From positions 248,001-312,000 of the forward strand of contig NZ_RJJT01000004.1 of assembly GCF_003938655.1 (NCBI RefSeq): DNA of 64,000 bases, read 5' to 3'. The DNA is from Rhizobium pisi. GTDB taxonomy: Bacteria; Pseudomonadota; Alphaproteobacteria; Rhizobiales; Rhizobiaceae. A program made the translations under genes and the position numbers. Below are positions 9,821-18,596 of the stretch, in pieces (positions within the stretch are counted from its first letter, which is position 1; every line of letters starts with the position of its first letter). The notes under the pieces were generated by a model that saw only the letters and a list, made by a program, of their open reading frames with translations, made no database searches and was not told the DNA's origin.

Positions 9821-10201
9821 ATGAACGAGGACAGCGCCCATTTCCCGCCTGTGGATCCGGTAAAGACCGGCATCAAGGGCTGCTGCCCGCGCTGCGGCCA
9901 GGGCAAGCTTTTCGACGGCCTGCTAGGGCTGAAGCCGCGCTGCGCCTCGTGCGGTCTGGATTATGCCTTCGCCGATTCCGGTGACGGCCCCGCCGTTTTC
10001 GTCATTCTCATCGTCGGCTTCATCATTATCGGCATGGTGCTGTGGCTACAGGTGAATTACGGGCCGCCGATCTGGGTGCATATTCTGCTCTTCGGTCCTT
10101 TGACGATCATCCTGTCGCTGATGACGCTACGCTGGTTCAAGGGCATCCTGATCGCCATGCAATACCGTCATAGTGCCCGCGAAGGACGTCTGAGTGACTG
10201 A
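9821..10201 (+). CDS. DUF983 family membrane protein
   Basis: The protein has 126 residues from the ATG at 9821, which is preceded by AAGGA. An N-terminal zinc ribbon is formed by Cys22-x2-Cys25 and Cys41-x2-Cys44 (CPRCGQG and CASCGLDYAF), and two membrane helices follow (about 57-78 and 84-104). DUF983 proteins regularly sit between oxidase subunit III and SURF1 genes in alphaproteobacteria and are presumed to help oxidase biogenesis, though the biochemical role is not established. It overlaps the SURF1 start by eight bases. Confidence 0.9.
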   Translation: MNEDSAHFPPVDPVKTGIKGCCPRCGQGKLFDGLLGLKPRCASCGLDYAFADSGDGPAVFVILIVGFIIIGMVLWLQVNYGPPIWVHILLFGPLTIILSLMTLRWFKGILIAMQYRHSAREGRLSD

Positions 10202-10949
10202 TATCGAACATGCCGCGCCGCGCCGCCGGCTGCCTGTCTTCACCGGCATCCTCGTGCTGATCGCACTGGCGATCCTGATCTCGCTCGGCACTTGGCAGGT
10301 GCAGCGCCTCTACTGGAAGGAAGGCCTGCTCGCCGATATCGCCGCGCGGCAGGCAGCAAGCCCCGTGCCACTGGCGGATATCGAGGCGATGGCAGCGACA
10401 GGTGGCGACATCGAATATCGCAAGGTCACCGCGACCGGCCTTTACATCAACAATGAGGAGCGGCACTTCTTCGCCACCTGGCGCGGCCAGACGGGTTTTT
10501 ACGTGTACACCCCGCTGGAGCTTGCCGACGGGCGCACGCTCTTCGTCAATCGCGGCTTTGTTCCCTATGAGAACAAAGAGCCCGAAATGCGCATGCAGGG
10601 CCAGTTGACGGATCAGCAGACCGTCACCGGCCTGGCGCGCAGCAAGCTTCCCGGCAAACCTTCCTGGGTGGTGCCCGACAACGATGTTGTCAAAAACATC
10701 TTCTACTGGAAGGATCTCGACGTCATGGCGGAGAGCGTCGGGCTGGACAAGGCCCGCGTCATTCCCTTTTTCGTCGACGCCGATTCCACCCCCAATCCGG
10801 CCGGCTTGCCGATCGGCGGCGTCACCCAGGTGGATCTGCCGAACGACCACCTGCAATACGCTTTCACCTGGTACGGACTTGCCGCCGTGCTCATCGTCGT
10901 GGTGGCGCTCTCCTGGTTCCGCAAGGGAGCCAAGGCGGCTGCGCAATAG
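10194..10949 (+). CDS. SURF1 family cytochrome oxidase assembly protein
   Basis: SURF1 proteins help insert heme A into subunit I. The 251-residue protein starts at GTG 10194 inside the DUF983 gene. It has an N-terminal helix (about residues 14-32), then the family motif SLGTWQVQRLYWKEGLL, the central region EYRKVTATGLYINNEERHFF and VNRGFVPYENKEPE, and a C-terminal helix (about 221-241, HLQYAFTWYGLAAVLIVVVAL) with the conserved NDHLQYAFTWY pattern. This two-helix topology with a large periplasmic loop is standard. Confidence 0.94.
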   Translation: MTDIEHAAPRRRLPVFTGILVLIALAILISLGTWQVQRLYWKEGLLADIAARQAASPVPLADIEAMAATGGDIEYRKVTATGLYINNEERHFFATWRGQTGFYVYTPLELADGRTLFVNRGFVPYENKEPEMRMQGQLTDQQTVTGLARSKLPGKPSWVVPDNDVVKNIFYWKDLDVMAESVGLDKARVIPFFVDADSTPNPAGLPIGGVTQVDLPNDHLQYAFTWYGLAAVLIVVVALSWFRKGAKAAAQ

Positions 10950-11012
10950 TATTGCTTCAATTCTCACTTATATTGGGCTAGAGGTCCATAAATCTCTCAA
11001 CCCGGACCAGAC

Positions 11013-12014
11013 ATGAATATTGCGGCGAAACCTCCTTTGACGATCAGGCTCTGTGGCCCGCGCGGCTTCTGCGCCGGCGTCGACCGTGCCATCCAGATCG
11101 TCGTGCTGGCGCTGAAATCCTATGGCGCCCCGGTCTATGTGCGCCACGAGATCGTCCACAATCGTTATGTCGTCGAGGGGCTGGAGGCCAAGGGCGCCGT
11201 CTTCGTCGAGGAGCTGGACGAGATCCCGGCCGAGCATCGCGTCCAGCCGGTGGTCTTCTCCGCCCATGGCGTGCCGAAATCCGTGCCGGAGGATGCGGCG
11301 AGCCGCAATCTCTTCTATCTCGACGCCACCTGCCCGCTGGTCTCCAAGGTCCACAAGCAGGCGATGCGTCACAACCGCCTCGGCCGCCACGTCATCCTCA
11401 TCGGCCATGCCGGCCATCCCGAGGTGATCGGCACGATGGGGCAGCTGCCTGAGGGTTCCGTTTCGCTGATCGAGACCATCGAGGATGCAGATGCCTATGC
11501 GCCTGCTGATCCCGACAATCTCGGCTACGTCACCCAGACGACGCTTTCGGTCGACGATACGGCCGGCGTCATCACCCGCCTGCACGAACGCTTCCCGAAC
11601 CTGACGGCGCCGGCGGCGGATTCGATCTGCTATGCGACGACCAACCGCCAGGAAGTAGTGAAGCAGGCGGCCCCCGGCTGCGATCTTTTCATCATCGTCG
11701 GCGCGCCGAATTCCTCCAATTCCAAACGCCTGGTCGAAGTGGCTCTCAGGGCAGGGGCGAAGAAATCGATCCTCGTGCAGCGCGCCGCCGAGCTCGACTG
11801 GGACGAGATCGGCGCAATTTCGACGCTCGGCCTTTCTGCCGGCGCCTCCGCGCCTGAGGTCATCGTCAACGAAATCATCGAGGCTTTCCGCGCCCGCTTC
11901 GACGCCCGTGTCGAACTTGCCGAAACGGTCCAGGAAAACGAGCATTTCCTCGTCAACCGCGAGCTGCGCAGTATCGAACTGACGACGGCCGACATGGCCT
12001 TCGTCAATGGGTAA
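11013..12014 (+). CDS. ispH: 4-hydroxy-3-methylbut-2-enyl diphosphate reductase
   Basis: IspH is the last enzyme of the MEP pathway and makes isopentenyl and dimethylallyl diphosphate with a 4Fe-4S cluster. The 333-residue protein has the three cluster cysteines: Cys20 in [12 protein letters not shown], one near residue 107 in [13 protein letters not shown], and one near residue 206 in [11 protein letters not shown]. It also has the conserved blocks [25 protein letters not shown] and the C-terminal [10 protein letters not shown]. It follows the SURF1 gene by 63 bases and precedes thrB and rnhA on the same strand, a common rhizobial order. Confidence 0.97.
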   Translation: MNIAAKPPLTIRLCGPRGFCAGVDRAIQIVVLALKSYGAPVYVRHEIVHNRYVVEGLEAKGAVFVEELDEIPAEHRVQPVVFSAHGVPKSVPEDAASRNLFYLDATCPLVSKVHKQAMRHNRLGRHVILIGHAGHPEVIGTMGQLPEGSVSLIETIEDADAYAPADPDNLGYVTQTTLSVDDTAGVITRLHERFPNLTAPAADSICYATTNRQEVVKQAAPGCDLFIIVGAPNSSNSKRLVEVALRAGAKKSILVQRAAELDWDEIGAISTLGLSAGASAPEVIVNEIIEAFRARFDARVELAETVQENEHFLVNRELRSIELTTADMAFVNG

Positions 12015-12089
12015 GCCGGACCTTATCCCAGCCCGGACGTCCGGTCCGGCACATCCAGTATCAACAATGCACGAAGGCGAGACCCCCAC

Positions 12090-13055
12090 GTGGCAGTCTA
12101 TACCGATATCGCGGAAGACGATCTGAAATGGTTTTTGACGGAATATGATGCGGGCACACTGCTGTCCTACAAGGGTATCGCCGAAGGCGTCGAAAACTCC
12201 AACTTCCTGCTCCACACTTCGAAAGACCCGCTGATCCTGACGCTCTATGAAAAGCGCGTGGAAAAGAGCGATCTGCCCTTCTTCCTCGGCCTGATGCAGC
12301 ATCTTTCCGCCCGCGGTCTTTCCTGCCCGCTGCCGCTACCGCGCAGGGACGGCGCGCTGCTCGGCTCGCTCTCCGGCCGCCCGGCCGCGCTGATCTCCTT
12401 CCTCGAAGGCATGTGGTTGAGAAAGCCGGAGGCGAAGCATTGCCGCGAGGTCGGCCGGGCGCTGGCCGCGATGCATGTGGCAGGCGAGGGCTTCGAACTG
12501 AAGAGGCCGAATGCGCTCTCGATCGACGGCTGGCGGGCGCTCTGGGAAAAATCCGAGGATCGCGCCGACGAGGTCGAGCGCGGCCTGCAGAACGAGGTCC
12601 GCAGCGACCTGAATTTCCTCGCGGCTTACTGGCCGAAAAGCCTGCCCGCCGGCGTCATCCATGCCGATCTTTTCCCCGACAACGTCTTCTTCCTCGGCGA
12701 CGAACTCTCGGGCCTGATCGACTTCTATTTCGCCTGCAACGACCTGCTCGCCTATGACGTCTCGATCTGCCTGAACGCCTGGTGCTTCGAGAAGGACGGC
12801 GCCTACAACATCACCAAGGGCACGGCGATGCTCGAGGGTTACCAGAGCGTCAGGCCGTTGAGCGATCCCGAGATCGCTGCCTTGCCGGTGCTGTCGCGTG
12901 GGTCCGCGCTGCGTTTCTTCCTGACCCGGCTCTATGACTGGTTGACCACGCCTGAGGGCGCCATGGTCACCAAGAAGGACCCGCTCGAATATCTCCGCAA
13001 ACTGCGGTTCCACCGCCAGATCAGCTCGCCGGCCGAATATGGATTAAGCCTATGA
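12090..13055 (+). CDS. thrB: Homoserine kinase (APH-fold type)
   Basis: This enzyme phosphorylates homoserine in threonine synthesis; the next step, threonine synthase, is encoded at 26987-28411. The 321-residue protein begins at a GTG ([19 protein letters not shown]) and has the phosphotransferase-fold features: [13 protein letters not shown], the catalytic loop [11 protein letters not shown] near residues 190-200, and the metal-binding [16 protein letters not shown] near 209-224. This is the rhizobial type related to choline and aminoglycoside kinases, not the GHMP type of enterics. Its stop overlaps the rnhA start by four bases. Confidence 0.95.
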   Translation: MAVYTDIAEDDLKWFLTEYDAGTLLSYKGIAEGVENSNFLLHTSKDPLILTLYEKRVEKSDLPFFLGLMQHLSARGLSCPLPLPRRDGALLGSLSGRPAALISFLEGMWLRKPEAKHCREVGRALAAMHVAGEGFELKRPNALSIDGWRALWEKSEDRADEVERGLQNEVRSDLNFLAAYWPKSLPAGVIHADLFPDNVFFLGDELSGLIDFYFACNDLLAYDVSICLNAWCFEKDGAYNITKGTAMLEGYQSVRPLSDPEIAALPVLSRGSALRFFLTRLYDWLTTPEGAMVTKKDPLEYLRKLRFHRQISSPAEYGLSL

Positions 13056-13507
13056 AACACGTCGATATCTTCACCGACGGCGCATGCTCCGGCAACCCCG
13101 GCCCCGGCGGCTGGGGCGCGGTGCTGCGTTACGGCGACGTCGAAAAGGAGCTTTGCGGCGGCGAGGCGGATACGACCAACAATCGCATGGAGCTGCTGGC
13201 GGCGATCTCAGCCTTGTCGGCGCTGAAGACACCCTGCGAGGTCGATCTCTATACCGACAGCGCCTACGTCAAGGACGGTATATCCAAGTGGATTTTCGGC
13301 TGGAAAAAAAACGGCTGGAAGACCGCTGACAAGAAGCCGGTGAAGAATGCCGAGCTCTGGCAGGCGCTGGAGGCGGCCCGTGACCGCCACAAGGTGACGC
13401 TGCACTGGGTCAAGGGTCACGCCGGCCACCCGGAAAACGAACGCGCCGACGAACTCGCCCGCCGGGGCATGGAGCCCTTCAAGAAGGGCAAGGCGGTTTC
13501 GTTTTAA
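13052..13507 (+). CDS. rnhA: Ribonuclease HI
   Basis: RNase HI cuts the RNA strand of RNA-DNA hybrids. The 151-residue protein has all catalytic acids in their usual settings: [38 protein letters not shown], and the C-terminal [15 protein letters not shown] with the conserved His and Asp. The basic handle region [16 protein letters not shown] is also present. It is coupled to thrB through an ATGA overlap. Confidence 0.97.
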   Translation: MKHVDIFTDGACSGNPGPGGWGAVLRYGDVEKELCGGEADTTNNRMELLAAISALSALKTPCEVDLYTDSAYVKDGISKWIFGWKKNGWKTADKKPVKNAELWQALEAARDRHKVTLHWVKGHAGHPENERADELARRGMEPFKKGKAVSF

Positions 13508-13661
13508 GTCAGCACCGTTGAATGTGGACAATGTTTCCATGCAGATTTTTGACTTATCGGACGTGCGCCTGGCTATGCGTGGAGCGACCCGACCCTTGTT
13601 ACGTCTAAACTGCGCGCATATTTTTTCTCAGGCTTGGGATCATTTTGTTCAGGAGGTCAGT

Positions 13662-13883
13662 GTGGCGTCTATCCCGACCATAGCCGAGTTGAGGTCAACG
13701 ATCGTTCGCATGGAGGGCAGATATCGTCGGCACGATGAGGCTGAGCTTCTTTTCGATGTCTATGAAAAGCTCGGCGAGCGCTTCGAACAAGATTTGGCCG
13801 ACGAGCGCGATCTGTTACTCAGCAAGGCAGCAGCGATGATGATGATAAAATACTGGGTTGAACAGAGCGGATCACACCCTTAG
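13662..13883 (+). CDS. Small hypothetical protein
   Basis: I do not recognise this protein. The frame is open from 13518, but I place the start at the GTG at 13662 because a perfect AGGAGG (13651-13656) lies five bases upstream; this gives 73 residues. The product is mostly helical and charged (IAELRSTIVRMEGRYRRHDE, LFDVYEKLGERFEQDL) with no signal peptide or membrane segment. Its stop overlaps the stop of the convergent Nudix gene by 12 bases. Confidence 0.6.
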   Translation: MASIPTIAELRSTIVRMEGRYRRHDEAELLFDVYEKLGERFEQDLADERDLLLSKAAAMMMIKYWVEQSGSHP

Positions 13884-14390
13884 TGCGCTTGAAGGAGCGC
13901 GGTGCACCAGATGTTGGACGCCGTCGGGCATCCTCTCGATGAGGTCACGCAGCGGCATCGGCTGCAGATCGAACCGATCGAGGACAGACCGGCTTGGGAA
14001 AGCCCAGCGAAATTCCAGATCGGCGGTACCGTCGCGGACACGGTGGATAATATCGGTCTCATGGAAGGGCAGGGCGCCTGAAAGCTCCGCCTCATAGTAG
14101 AAGCCGACTTCATGCACCCTTCGATCCGCCAATGCGAAAAAATTCTCGATGATGAAGCGCAGCGGCCCGATTGTAGCCTGACAGCCGATCTCCTCTTCTA
14201 TCTCGCGTGCAAGCGTTTCGGCACTCGCTTCGTGAAATTCCACCCTTCCGCCGGGCAAGACCCAGAACGTATCGCCAAGGGCGCGGTGAATGAGGATGTG
14301 GCCATTCGAGCGGATCAAGGCGCCGGCACGCAATTGAAAGCGGGAATCGCTGGCATCGAGCACGATCATAGTTCGCCCGGCATCGTCCAT
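13872..14390 (-). CDS. NUDIX hydrolase
   Basis: The 172-residue protein has a complete Nudix box at residues 48-69 (G-x5-E-x7-R-E-I-x-E-E-x-G), with Glu54, Arg62, Glu63, Glu66 and Glu67 in place. These enzymes hydrolyse nucleoside diphosphates linked to other groups. The segment before the box, LRAGALIRSNGHILIHRA, and WVLPGGRVEFHE, resemble the broad dNTP/ADP-ribose type, but the substrate is open. A GGAGG lies about ten bases ahead of the ATG. It is convergent with the small gene at 13662-13883. Confidence 0.88.
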   Translation of the reverse strand: MDDAGRTMIVLDASDSRFQLRAGALIRSNGHILIHRALGDTFWVLPGGRVEFHEASAETLAREIEEEIGCQATIGPLRFIIENFFALADRRVHEVGFYYEAELSGALPFHETDIIHRVRDGTADLEFRWAFPSRSVLDRFDLQPMPLRDLIERMPDGVQHLVHRAPSSALRV

Positions 14391-14578
14391 ATCTCTGCAT
14401 CCTCCATAACTCTCGCAAACCTACGGAGTCGACTGCCGGATTGTCGAGTACTTCCCGTCGCATTCCTATGTCGGTCACGGGAAGGGATATGGCTCGCTTC
14501 AGCGTAGTGAGGCCAAGCCGCCGGGTCTGGCGTCGCCGCGCCGCATCCACGAATTCGATACCTCACGCTTCCAGCAAC

Positions 14579-15658
14579 TCAGCCTACCTGTTGCCGCGCC
14601 GCAGCGCCTTGGATCAGCCGGTGCAGATATTCAAGCTTTGCCACGACGGGCGAGGACAGCACGAAGGGGTAGGAGTCCGGCTGTCCCATGCTGCGTTGGA
14701 TGGCGTTGATCGCGAGGCTGAGCGGCACCCAGGCGCTGACCAGCTGTTCGGCGCTTCTTGCCCTGTAGGGGATGAAATCCACCTCGCCTGATATTTCCTC
14801 ATGGCCGCTCGGATCGATCGCGATGCCGAAGGCGCGCGCCGTCTCGAGTGTGTCGACGATATGGAGGTAATGCGCGAAACATTCCGCGAAATCCTCCCAG
14901 GGGTGCGATGCCGCATAGGCGCTGATGAAATTGTCCTGCCAGTTCTCGGGCGCCCCGCCGGCATAGTTTCTTTCCAGAGCTGCTGCATAGTCCTGCCGTT
15001 CGTCGCCGAAGATGGCGCGAAATTCCTGAAGGGCATTGCGGTCGCGCACCAGCTTGTTCCAGATGAAATGGCCGGCCTCATGCCGGAAATGGCCGAGCAG
15101 CGTGCGATAGGGCTCGTTCATTAGGGTGCGGGCCTGCTCGCGGGTCGCGTCGTCGGCCTCGGCGGCGCGGATGGTGATCAGGCCTTCCTCGTGGCCGGTC
15201 ATGGCAGGAACGATATAGCCGTTGCTCTCTATCGAATCCTCGAGGAAATCGAAGACGAGGCCGCCCTGCGGGTCTTGCGCCCGATCCGGATGCGGCAGTT
15301 TCCAGCGTAGGAGAGAATAGAACAGATGCCGCTGCGCCTGGCTGATGCGCCGCCAGCGATCGATGCCGTCCTGGGTGTTGGTGTTCGGCACCAGCCGGTT
15401 ATGGCGGCACGCCACGCAGAATTCGCTCTCACCGCCGCCATCCACCAGCCAGTTGCAGATGTCGAGGCCGGCATTGGCGCAGAAGCGCACTTCGCGGTCG
15501 GGATCGGAGACGAGCTGCCACATCGTCTCGTCGCGCGGCTCCAGCGCATGCATGGCGAGGTCGCCGGGCAGGAAACCGAGGCGATGGTTGCAGCGCACGC
15601 ATTGACGATTGTCGAAGTGGACGACCTGATCGCAATTGTCGCAGGCGAAAAGCTTCAT
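14579..15658 (-). CDS. Putative zinc-binding metallopeptidase with N-terminal zinc ribbon
   Basis: The 359-residue protein starts at MKLFACDNCDQ. Residues 6, 9, 20 and 23 are cysteines forming a zinc ribbon (CDNC and CVRC), and a further CNWL and CVACRH follow. The catalytic-type motif HEAGH lies at about residues 193-197 (FRHEAGHFIWNKL), and the later block HPWEDFAECFAHYLHIVDTL could supply the third metal ligand. This matches the family formerly listed as DUF2248 and later described as a putative zinc metallopeptidase. It has no signal peptide, so it should be cytoplasmic, and its substrate is unknown. It lies downstream of csbD but is separated from it by a terminator. Confidence 0.85.
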   Translation of the reverse strand: MKLFACDNCDQVVHFDNRQCVRCNHRLGFLPGDLAMHALEPRDETMWQLVSDPDREVRFCANAGLDICNWLVDGGGESEFCVACRHNRLVPNTNTQDGIDRWRRISQAQRHLFYSLLRWKLPHPDRAQDPQGGLVFDFLEDSIESNGYIVPAMTGHEEGLITIRAAEADDATREQARTLMNEPYRTLLGHFRHEAGHFIWNKLVRDRNALQEFRAIFGDERQDYAAALERNYAGGAPENWQDNFISAYAASHPWEDFAECFAHYLHIVDTLETARAFGIAIDPSGHEEISGEVDFIPYRARSAEQLVSAWVPLSLAINAIQRSMGQPDSYPFVLSSPVVAKLEYLHRLIQGAAARQQVG

Positions 15659-15695
15659 CGTGTCTGCCTTCTGCAAAGCATGAGGACGGCGGATT

Positions 15696-15727
15696 AAAAA
15701 TGCCCGCCGCGCAAGGCGCGGCAGGCA
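15696..15727 (-). terminator. Rho-independent terminator after csbD
   Basis: TGCC and GCCGCGC (15701-15712) pair with GCGCGGC and GGCA (15716-15727) around a 3-base loop, with one mismatch. On the minus strand the hairpin is followed by TTTTT (A run at 15696-15700). It lies 26 bases beyond the csbD stop. Confidence 0.8.
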
Positions 15728-15753
15728 TAGGTCATAAAGAATGAGCTTCTTTC

Positions 15754-15945
15754 TCAGAGCCGGTCGATGGCGCCCTTGAGCTTGTCCTTGACCTTGCCGG
15801 CTGCGACTTGTCCCTTGCCTTTTGCTTCCTGGACGGCGCCCTTGGCCTGCAGGTCGCGATCGTTGGCCGCCTTGCCGACAGCCTGCTTGGTCTTGCCGGC
15901 GATTTCGTTCGCCTTGCCTGAAATCTTGTCGCTGGTGCTACCCAT
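15754..15945 (-). CDS. CsbD family stress-response protein
   Basis: The 63-residue protein from the ATG at 15945 (with GGAG about nine bases upstream) is made of repeated amphipathic segments: SDKISGKANEIAGKTKQAVG, AKGAVQEAKGKGQVAAGK and KDKLKGAIDRL. CsbD proteins are small, very hydrophilic and Lys/Ala/Gly-rich, induced by general stress, with no known biochemical activity. The upstream frame extension to 15993 is unlikely to be translated. Confidence 0.9.
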   Translation of the reverse strand: MGSTSDKISGKANEIAGKTKQAVGKAANDRDLQAKGAVQEAKGKGQVAAGKVKDKLKGAIDRL

Positions 15946-16031
15946 GTCTGATGTCTCCTTCGTCGGCGCGGGACCTTTGTCCCTGTTTGCCAAGAGAGAA
16001 CGTCAGTCGAGACTATTCGTTCCAGCCGCCC

Positions 16032-16637
16032 TCAGGCGTGGCCGGCCTCTGCCGAAAGCATGGCAGCGGTCACGCCCATGCCGGCGAGCGCCCGTTCGTA
16101 TTTGTCGTCGAGGCTGCGGTCGAAGATCAGTTCCTCATTGGCCGGGCAGGTGAGCCAGCCATTGTTGACGACCTCGTTTTCCAGTTGGCCTGCTGCCCAG
16201 GAGGAATAACCGAGCAGCATCGTCGCGCGCGTCGGGCCATTGCCCTTGGAGATGGCGCGCACGATGTCGAGCGTCGCCGTCAGGCAGATATCGTCGCTGA
16301 CGGGGATCGAGGAGTCGCTGGCATAATCGTCTGAATGCAGCACGAAACCGCGGCCGCTTTCCACGGGGCCGCCGGTCTGGATCGGAAATTCCCGCGCGCG
16401 CTTCGGCAGCACGATGGAATCTTCCTGCTTGATCATGTCGAGATGCAGCAGCACATCGGTGAAGGTGAGGCTCTGCGGCCGGTTGATGACGAAGCCCATG
16501 GCGCCGGCATCCGAATGAGCGCAGATGTAAATCACCGTGCGTGCGAAGTTGCGATCTTCCATACCCGGCATGGCGATGAGGAACTGGCCATCGAAGAAGC
16601 CACGTTCCCGTCTGTTCTTCAGCGTCGATAAGGACAT
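16032..16637 (-). CDS. YqgE/AlgH family protein (UPF0301)
   Basis: The 201-residue protein from the ATG at 16637 (preceded by AGGAGG) carries the family pattern: [20 protein letters not shown] near the N-terminus, [20 protein letters not shown], the glycine-rich [15 protein letters not shown], and [16 protein letters not shown]. AlgH was named for an effect on alginate genes in Pseudomonas; structural work shows an alpha-beta fold but the function is still undefined. A start at 16685 is open but lacks a ribosome site. Confidence 0.93.
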   Translation of the reverse strand: MSLSTLKNRRERGFFDGQFLIAMPGMEDRNFARTVIYICAHSDAGAMGFVINRPQSLTFTDVLLHLDMIKQEDSIVLPKRAREFPIQTGGPVESGRGFVLHSDDYASDSSIPVSDDICLTATLDIVRAISKGNGPTRATMLLGYSSWAAGQLENEVVNNGWLTCPANEELIFDRSLDDKYERALAGMGVTAAMLSAEAGHA

Positions 16638-16778
16638 CGTTCCTCCTGCTGCCAGACCGCACCAAGGCCTCGACAAAAGAAACATGGGCCAATGTCACAC
16701 ATCAATCAACTGAAAATGAAGATTTAAATCGCCGTAGCTTCTGGCGGCCAAACGCCACTTTCGGTAAACCGTTGTTCC

Positions 16779-17618
16779 ATGATGATTATTTCTGTGGCTC
16801 CGCGCCGCTTTTTAATTGCGGCCATTTCGGTGGCCGCCGTACTCGTCGCCTTTCATCGGGCTCATGCGGAAATGAGCGCCTGGGCGGAAAACGAGGGCGG
16901 CCGCATGCGCCTTGTGGCCTTGCCGGCCGACGCCGGCGGCAAAATCCGCGCCGCTCTGCAGATCGAGCCGAAACCCGGTTGGATCACCTATTGGAAAGAG
17001 CCCGGCGGCAATGGCATTCCGCCCCAGGTTACCATCGCGCCGGGTAGTGGCGTCACGCTTGATGCTATGGGTTATCCCGTCCCGAAACACTTTTTCAACG
17101 GCGCGATCGAGGATATCGCCTATGACGCGCCGGTCACGCTGCCGCTGTCGCTGAGTGCGGCAGGCAAGGCTCCGGTCAAGATCGATGCCGCCGCCTTTAT
17201 CGGCATCTGCAGGGATATCTGCATTCCCTTCCAGGCGAATTTTCAGCTGAAACTCGGCCCCGCCATCCAGTCGCGCCCGCAGGAGGAGGCGATCCTTCAG
17301 GCGGCCGATGCGACGTTGCCGAAGCCACCATCGACGGATTTCGCCGTCACGGACCATGCGATGTCACCCGACATGAAGGTGTTGTCGCTGACGCTCGTTT
17401 TTCCGGGCGAGGCGAAGAATGTTCCCGATATCATCGTCACCGGCCCGAGCGGTTATGCTTTCACGAAGCAGATCGGCGGCGGGCGCGACGGCGTCACATT
17501 CAAGACTGATATATCGATCGGCAAACTGCCTCAGAATTACGATATCCACGGCAAGCGCTGGGGCGTGCTGGTCATCGATGGCAATAAGGCGATGGAGACG
17601 ACTCTTGCCTTTGAATGA
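16779..17618 (+). CDS. Secreted protein with DsbD-alpha type domain
   Basis: The 279-residue protein has an N-terminal signal (to about residue 30, ending RAHA) and a single DsbD N-terminal (alpha) domain. The supporting features are GWITYWKEPGGNGIPPQV, the conserved Cys pair in FIGICRDICIPFQ (about residues 146 and 150), and the C-terminal VTFKTDI. Full DsbD carries electrons across the membrane and ends in a thioredoxin domain; this protein lacks the membrane and thioredoxin parts and must rely on a partner, as in suppressor-of-copper-sensitivity type systems. It precedes a peroxiredoxin gene on the same strand, suggesting periplasmic thiol or copper stress. Confidence 0.82.
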   Translation: MMIISVAPRRFLIAAISVAAVLVAFHRAHAEMSAWAENEGGRMRLVALPADAGGKIRAALQIEPKPGWITYWKEPGGNGIPPQVTIAPGSGVTLDAMGYPVPKHFFNGAIEDIAYDAPVTLPLSLSAAGKAPVKIDAAAFIGICRDICIPFQANFQLKLGPAIQSRPQEEAILQAADATLPKPPSTDFAVTDHAMSPDMKVLSLTLVFPGEAKNVPDIIVTGPSGYAFTKQIGGGRDGVTFKTDISIGKLPQNYDIHGKRWGVLVIDGNKAMETTLAFE

Positions 17619-17711
17619 CCGGGTCTTATAGTCGCCTGCGATCCCGCGGGGCTCGCCGCCAAGCCAGACCCATGCGGTGCCGTCCGCAAGCCAAAAGCCA
17701 AGGAGAGAACC

Positions 17712-18197
17712 ATGACCATCGCGATCGGCGACAAGCTTCCTGCCGCCACCTTCAAGGAAAAGACGGCCGACGGCCCTGTTGAAATTACCACCGATCAGCT
17801 CTTCGCCGGCAAGCGCGTGGTGCTCTTTGCCGTGCCGGGCGCCTTTACGCCCACCTGCTCGCTGAACCACCTGCCGGGCTATCTCGAAAATCGCGACACC
17901 ATTCTCGGCAAAGGCGTCGACAACATTGCCGTTATCGCAGTCAACGACTGGCACGTCATGGGCGCCTGGGCGCAATCATCAGGCGGGTTCGGCAAGATCC
18001 ACTTCCTCGCGGACTGGGATGCCGGCTTTACCAAGGCCGTCGGCCTGGATGCCGACCTCTCCGCCGGCGGCCTCGGCCTCCGCTCCAAGCGCTATTCGAT
18101 GCTGGTGGAAGACGGCGTCGTCAAGGCCCTCAACGTCGAGGAAAGCCCCGGCCAGGCAACGGTCTCGGGTGCTGCCGCGATGCTGGAACAGCTCTGA
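17712..18197 (+). CDS. Peroxiredoxin (Prx5/AhpE-like, 1-Cys)
   Basis: The 161-residue protein has the peroxidatic motif PGAFTPTCSLNHLPGYLE with the cysteine near residue 49, and the Prx5 signatures IAVNDWHVMGAWAQ and GLGLRSKRYSMLVEDGVV. It contains only this one cysteine, so it must be reduced by an external thiol such as glutathione/glutaredoxin. No signal peptide is present; it acts in the cytoplasm on hydrogen peroxide and organic peroxides. AGGAGAG lies six bases before the ATG. A terminator lies about 160 bases downstream. Confidence 0.95.
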   Translation: MTIAIGDKLPAATFKEKTADGPVEITTDQLFAGKRVVLFAVPGAFTPTCSLNHLPGYLENRDTILGKGVDNIAVIAVNDWHVMGAWAQSSGGFGKIHFLADWDAGFTKAVGLDADLSAGGLGLRSKRYSMLVEDGVVKALNVEESPGQATVSGAAAMLEQL

Positions 18198-18210
18198 TCT
18201 TTCGAACAAC

Positions 18211-18320
18211 AATTGCCCTCACCTAACCCAACCGGGGTCGAGCCACTCGTCTCGACCCAGGCAGAGGTGCCCGCCAGGCGGATGGGGGGCCGCGCCAACG
18301 AGGGGTCGAGCGGTCGCAAC
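18211..18320. repeat. RIME-like rhizobial intergenic repeat, copy 1
   Basis: CCCTCACCTAACCCAACCGG followed by GGTCGAGCC matches, in opposite orientation, the right end of the repeat at 52617-52755. Internal complementary pieces GGTCGAG and CTCGACC can pair. This agrees with the mosaic palindromic elements known between genes in rhizobia (RIME). The boundaries are approximate. Confidence 0.7.
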
Positions 18321-18354
18321 GTCCAAAACATCACACAGACATCGCGACACATGA

Positions 18355-18379
18355 AGGGCGGCCGTTCGGTCGCCTTTTT
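18355..18379 (+). terminator. Rho-independent terminator downstream of the peroxiredoxin gene
   Basis: GGCGGCCG (18357-18364) pairs with CGGTCGCC (18367-18374) with one G-U pair around a 2-base loop and is followed by TTTTT. It separates the peroxiredoxin unit from the zinc transporter operon. Confidence 0.78.
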
Positions 18380-18428
18380 CAATTGAGTGAATAGCTTCAA
18401 TCCTCGCCTCAATCTCGCCGCAATTGCT

Positions 18429-18457
18429 ATAACATAACCGTAATGTTATTACATTGT
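18429..18457 (+). promoter_or_regulatory. Putative Zur box ahead of the zinc transporter operon
   Basis: Two overlapping palindromes are visible: ATAACAT (18429-18435) with ATGTTAT (18443-18449), and the perfect 14-mer AATGTTATTACATT (18442-18455). This AT-rich pattern matches the alphaproteobacterial Zur operator (TAATGTTATAACATTA-like) and sits 10-40 bases ahead of the first ATG of the operon. It predicts repression when zinc is plentiful. The zur gene itself is not in the window. Confidence 0.75.
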
Positions 18458-18467
18458 AGGATACGCC

Positions 18468-18596
18468 ATGCCCCCGAGCCCCGACCGCCCCTCCGTCAGC
18501 CTGCTGGGACAGTCGGCTTTTTCAAGGGTGATCGGCACGGCGTTGGTCCTTGCCGTCCTCTGGCTGGCCATTCACTGGGCGGTTCTGCTGCCATGA
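18468..18596 (+). CDS. 42-residue membrane protein leading the zinc operon
   Basis: This short frame opens right after the putative Zur box, with AGGA about six bases ahead of the ATG, and its TGA overlaps the ATG of the ATPase gene by four bases. The product has a proline-rich start (MPPSPDRPSVSLLG) and one hydrophobic helix (about residues 20-41, VIGTALVLAVLWLAIHWAVL). I know no family for it. It could be a small transporter subunit, a leader that couples translation to the ATPase gene, or a chance frame; the overlap and the helix favour a real product. Confidence 0.55.
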   Translation: MPPSPDRPSVSLLGQSAFSRVIGTALVLAVLWLAIHWAVLLP

